Of a DNA stretch of 16,606 nucleotides, positions 16,582 through 16,606 are shown piece by piece; position 1 is the first letter of the stretch, and every line of letters starts with the position of its first letter. This DNA is from Fontimicrobium_A sp034506455 (GTDB lineage Bacteria > Zhuqueibacterota > Zhuqueibacteria > Residuimicrobiales > Krinioviventaceae): positions 1 to 16,606 of the forward strand of contig JAPDPN010000066.1 in assembly GCA_034506455.1 (NCBI GenBank), given 5' to 3'. The notes below the pieces were generated by a model. The model ran no database searches. It was not told the DNA's origin and saw only the letters and a program-made list of their open reading frames with translations. A program made the position numbers and the translations under genes.

Positions 16582-16606
16582 GTTTTTTCAAGCTATGAAA
16601 AAAGGG

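Overview
The window looks like the chromosomal replication-origin region of a Gram-negative bacterium. It probably comes from a draft or metagenome assembly, because a run of exactly 100 N lies at 13865-13964. The organism is most likely from the FCB side of the tree (Bacteroidota/Chlorobiota/Calditrichota/KSB1-like). That placement is an inference from the large Oar-like TonB-dependent receptor with an N-terminal carboxypeptidase-regulatory domain, the DciA-type (DUF721) helicase loader gene, and one TAnnTTTG-like promoter element. No rRNA, tRNA, insertion sequence or CRISPR array was seen.

Left part (1-8021, all on the minus strand): a replication/topology cluster read leftward away from the origin, dnaA - dnaN - recF - DUF721/dciA - gyrB - gyrA. 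Spacing is tight: recF and dciA overlap by 11 bases, and there are 9 bases between dciA and gyrB. gyrA runs off the left edge after about 679 codons. DnaA starts replication, DciA probably helps load DnaB, DnaN is the clamp, RecF works in gap repair and fork restart, and GyrAB handles supercoiling. The visible GyrA has no canonical GyrA box.

Centre (8022-8478): a 457-bp gene-free, AT-rich region with two perfect DnaA boxes (TTATCCACA), three single-mismatch boxes, an unwinding-like AT-rich tract, a long hairpin, and a good promoter (TTGATA-N17-TATATT) for the rightward genes. This is the probable oriC.

Right of the origin (8479-10544, plus strand): a two-gene unit joined by an ATGA overlap. 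The first gene encodes an OLD-like ATPase that ends just where a Toprim nuclease domain would normally begin. The second encodes a P1/S58-family (DmpA/NylC-type) self-processing hydrolase. A bidirectional hairpin terminator (10554-10588) separates this unit from the converging receptor gene.

Far right (10602-16518, minus strand): tex, a WbqC-like gene and an Oar-like TonB-dependent receptor. The WbqC-like gene loses its 3' end and the receptor its 5' end in the N gap. The start of tex overlaps nothing upstream, but its stop codon overlaps a TTG start of the WbqC-like gene. These three genes point toward the origin, so they would face a replication fork coming from it.
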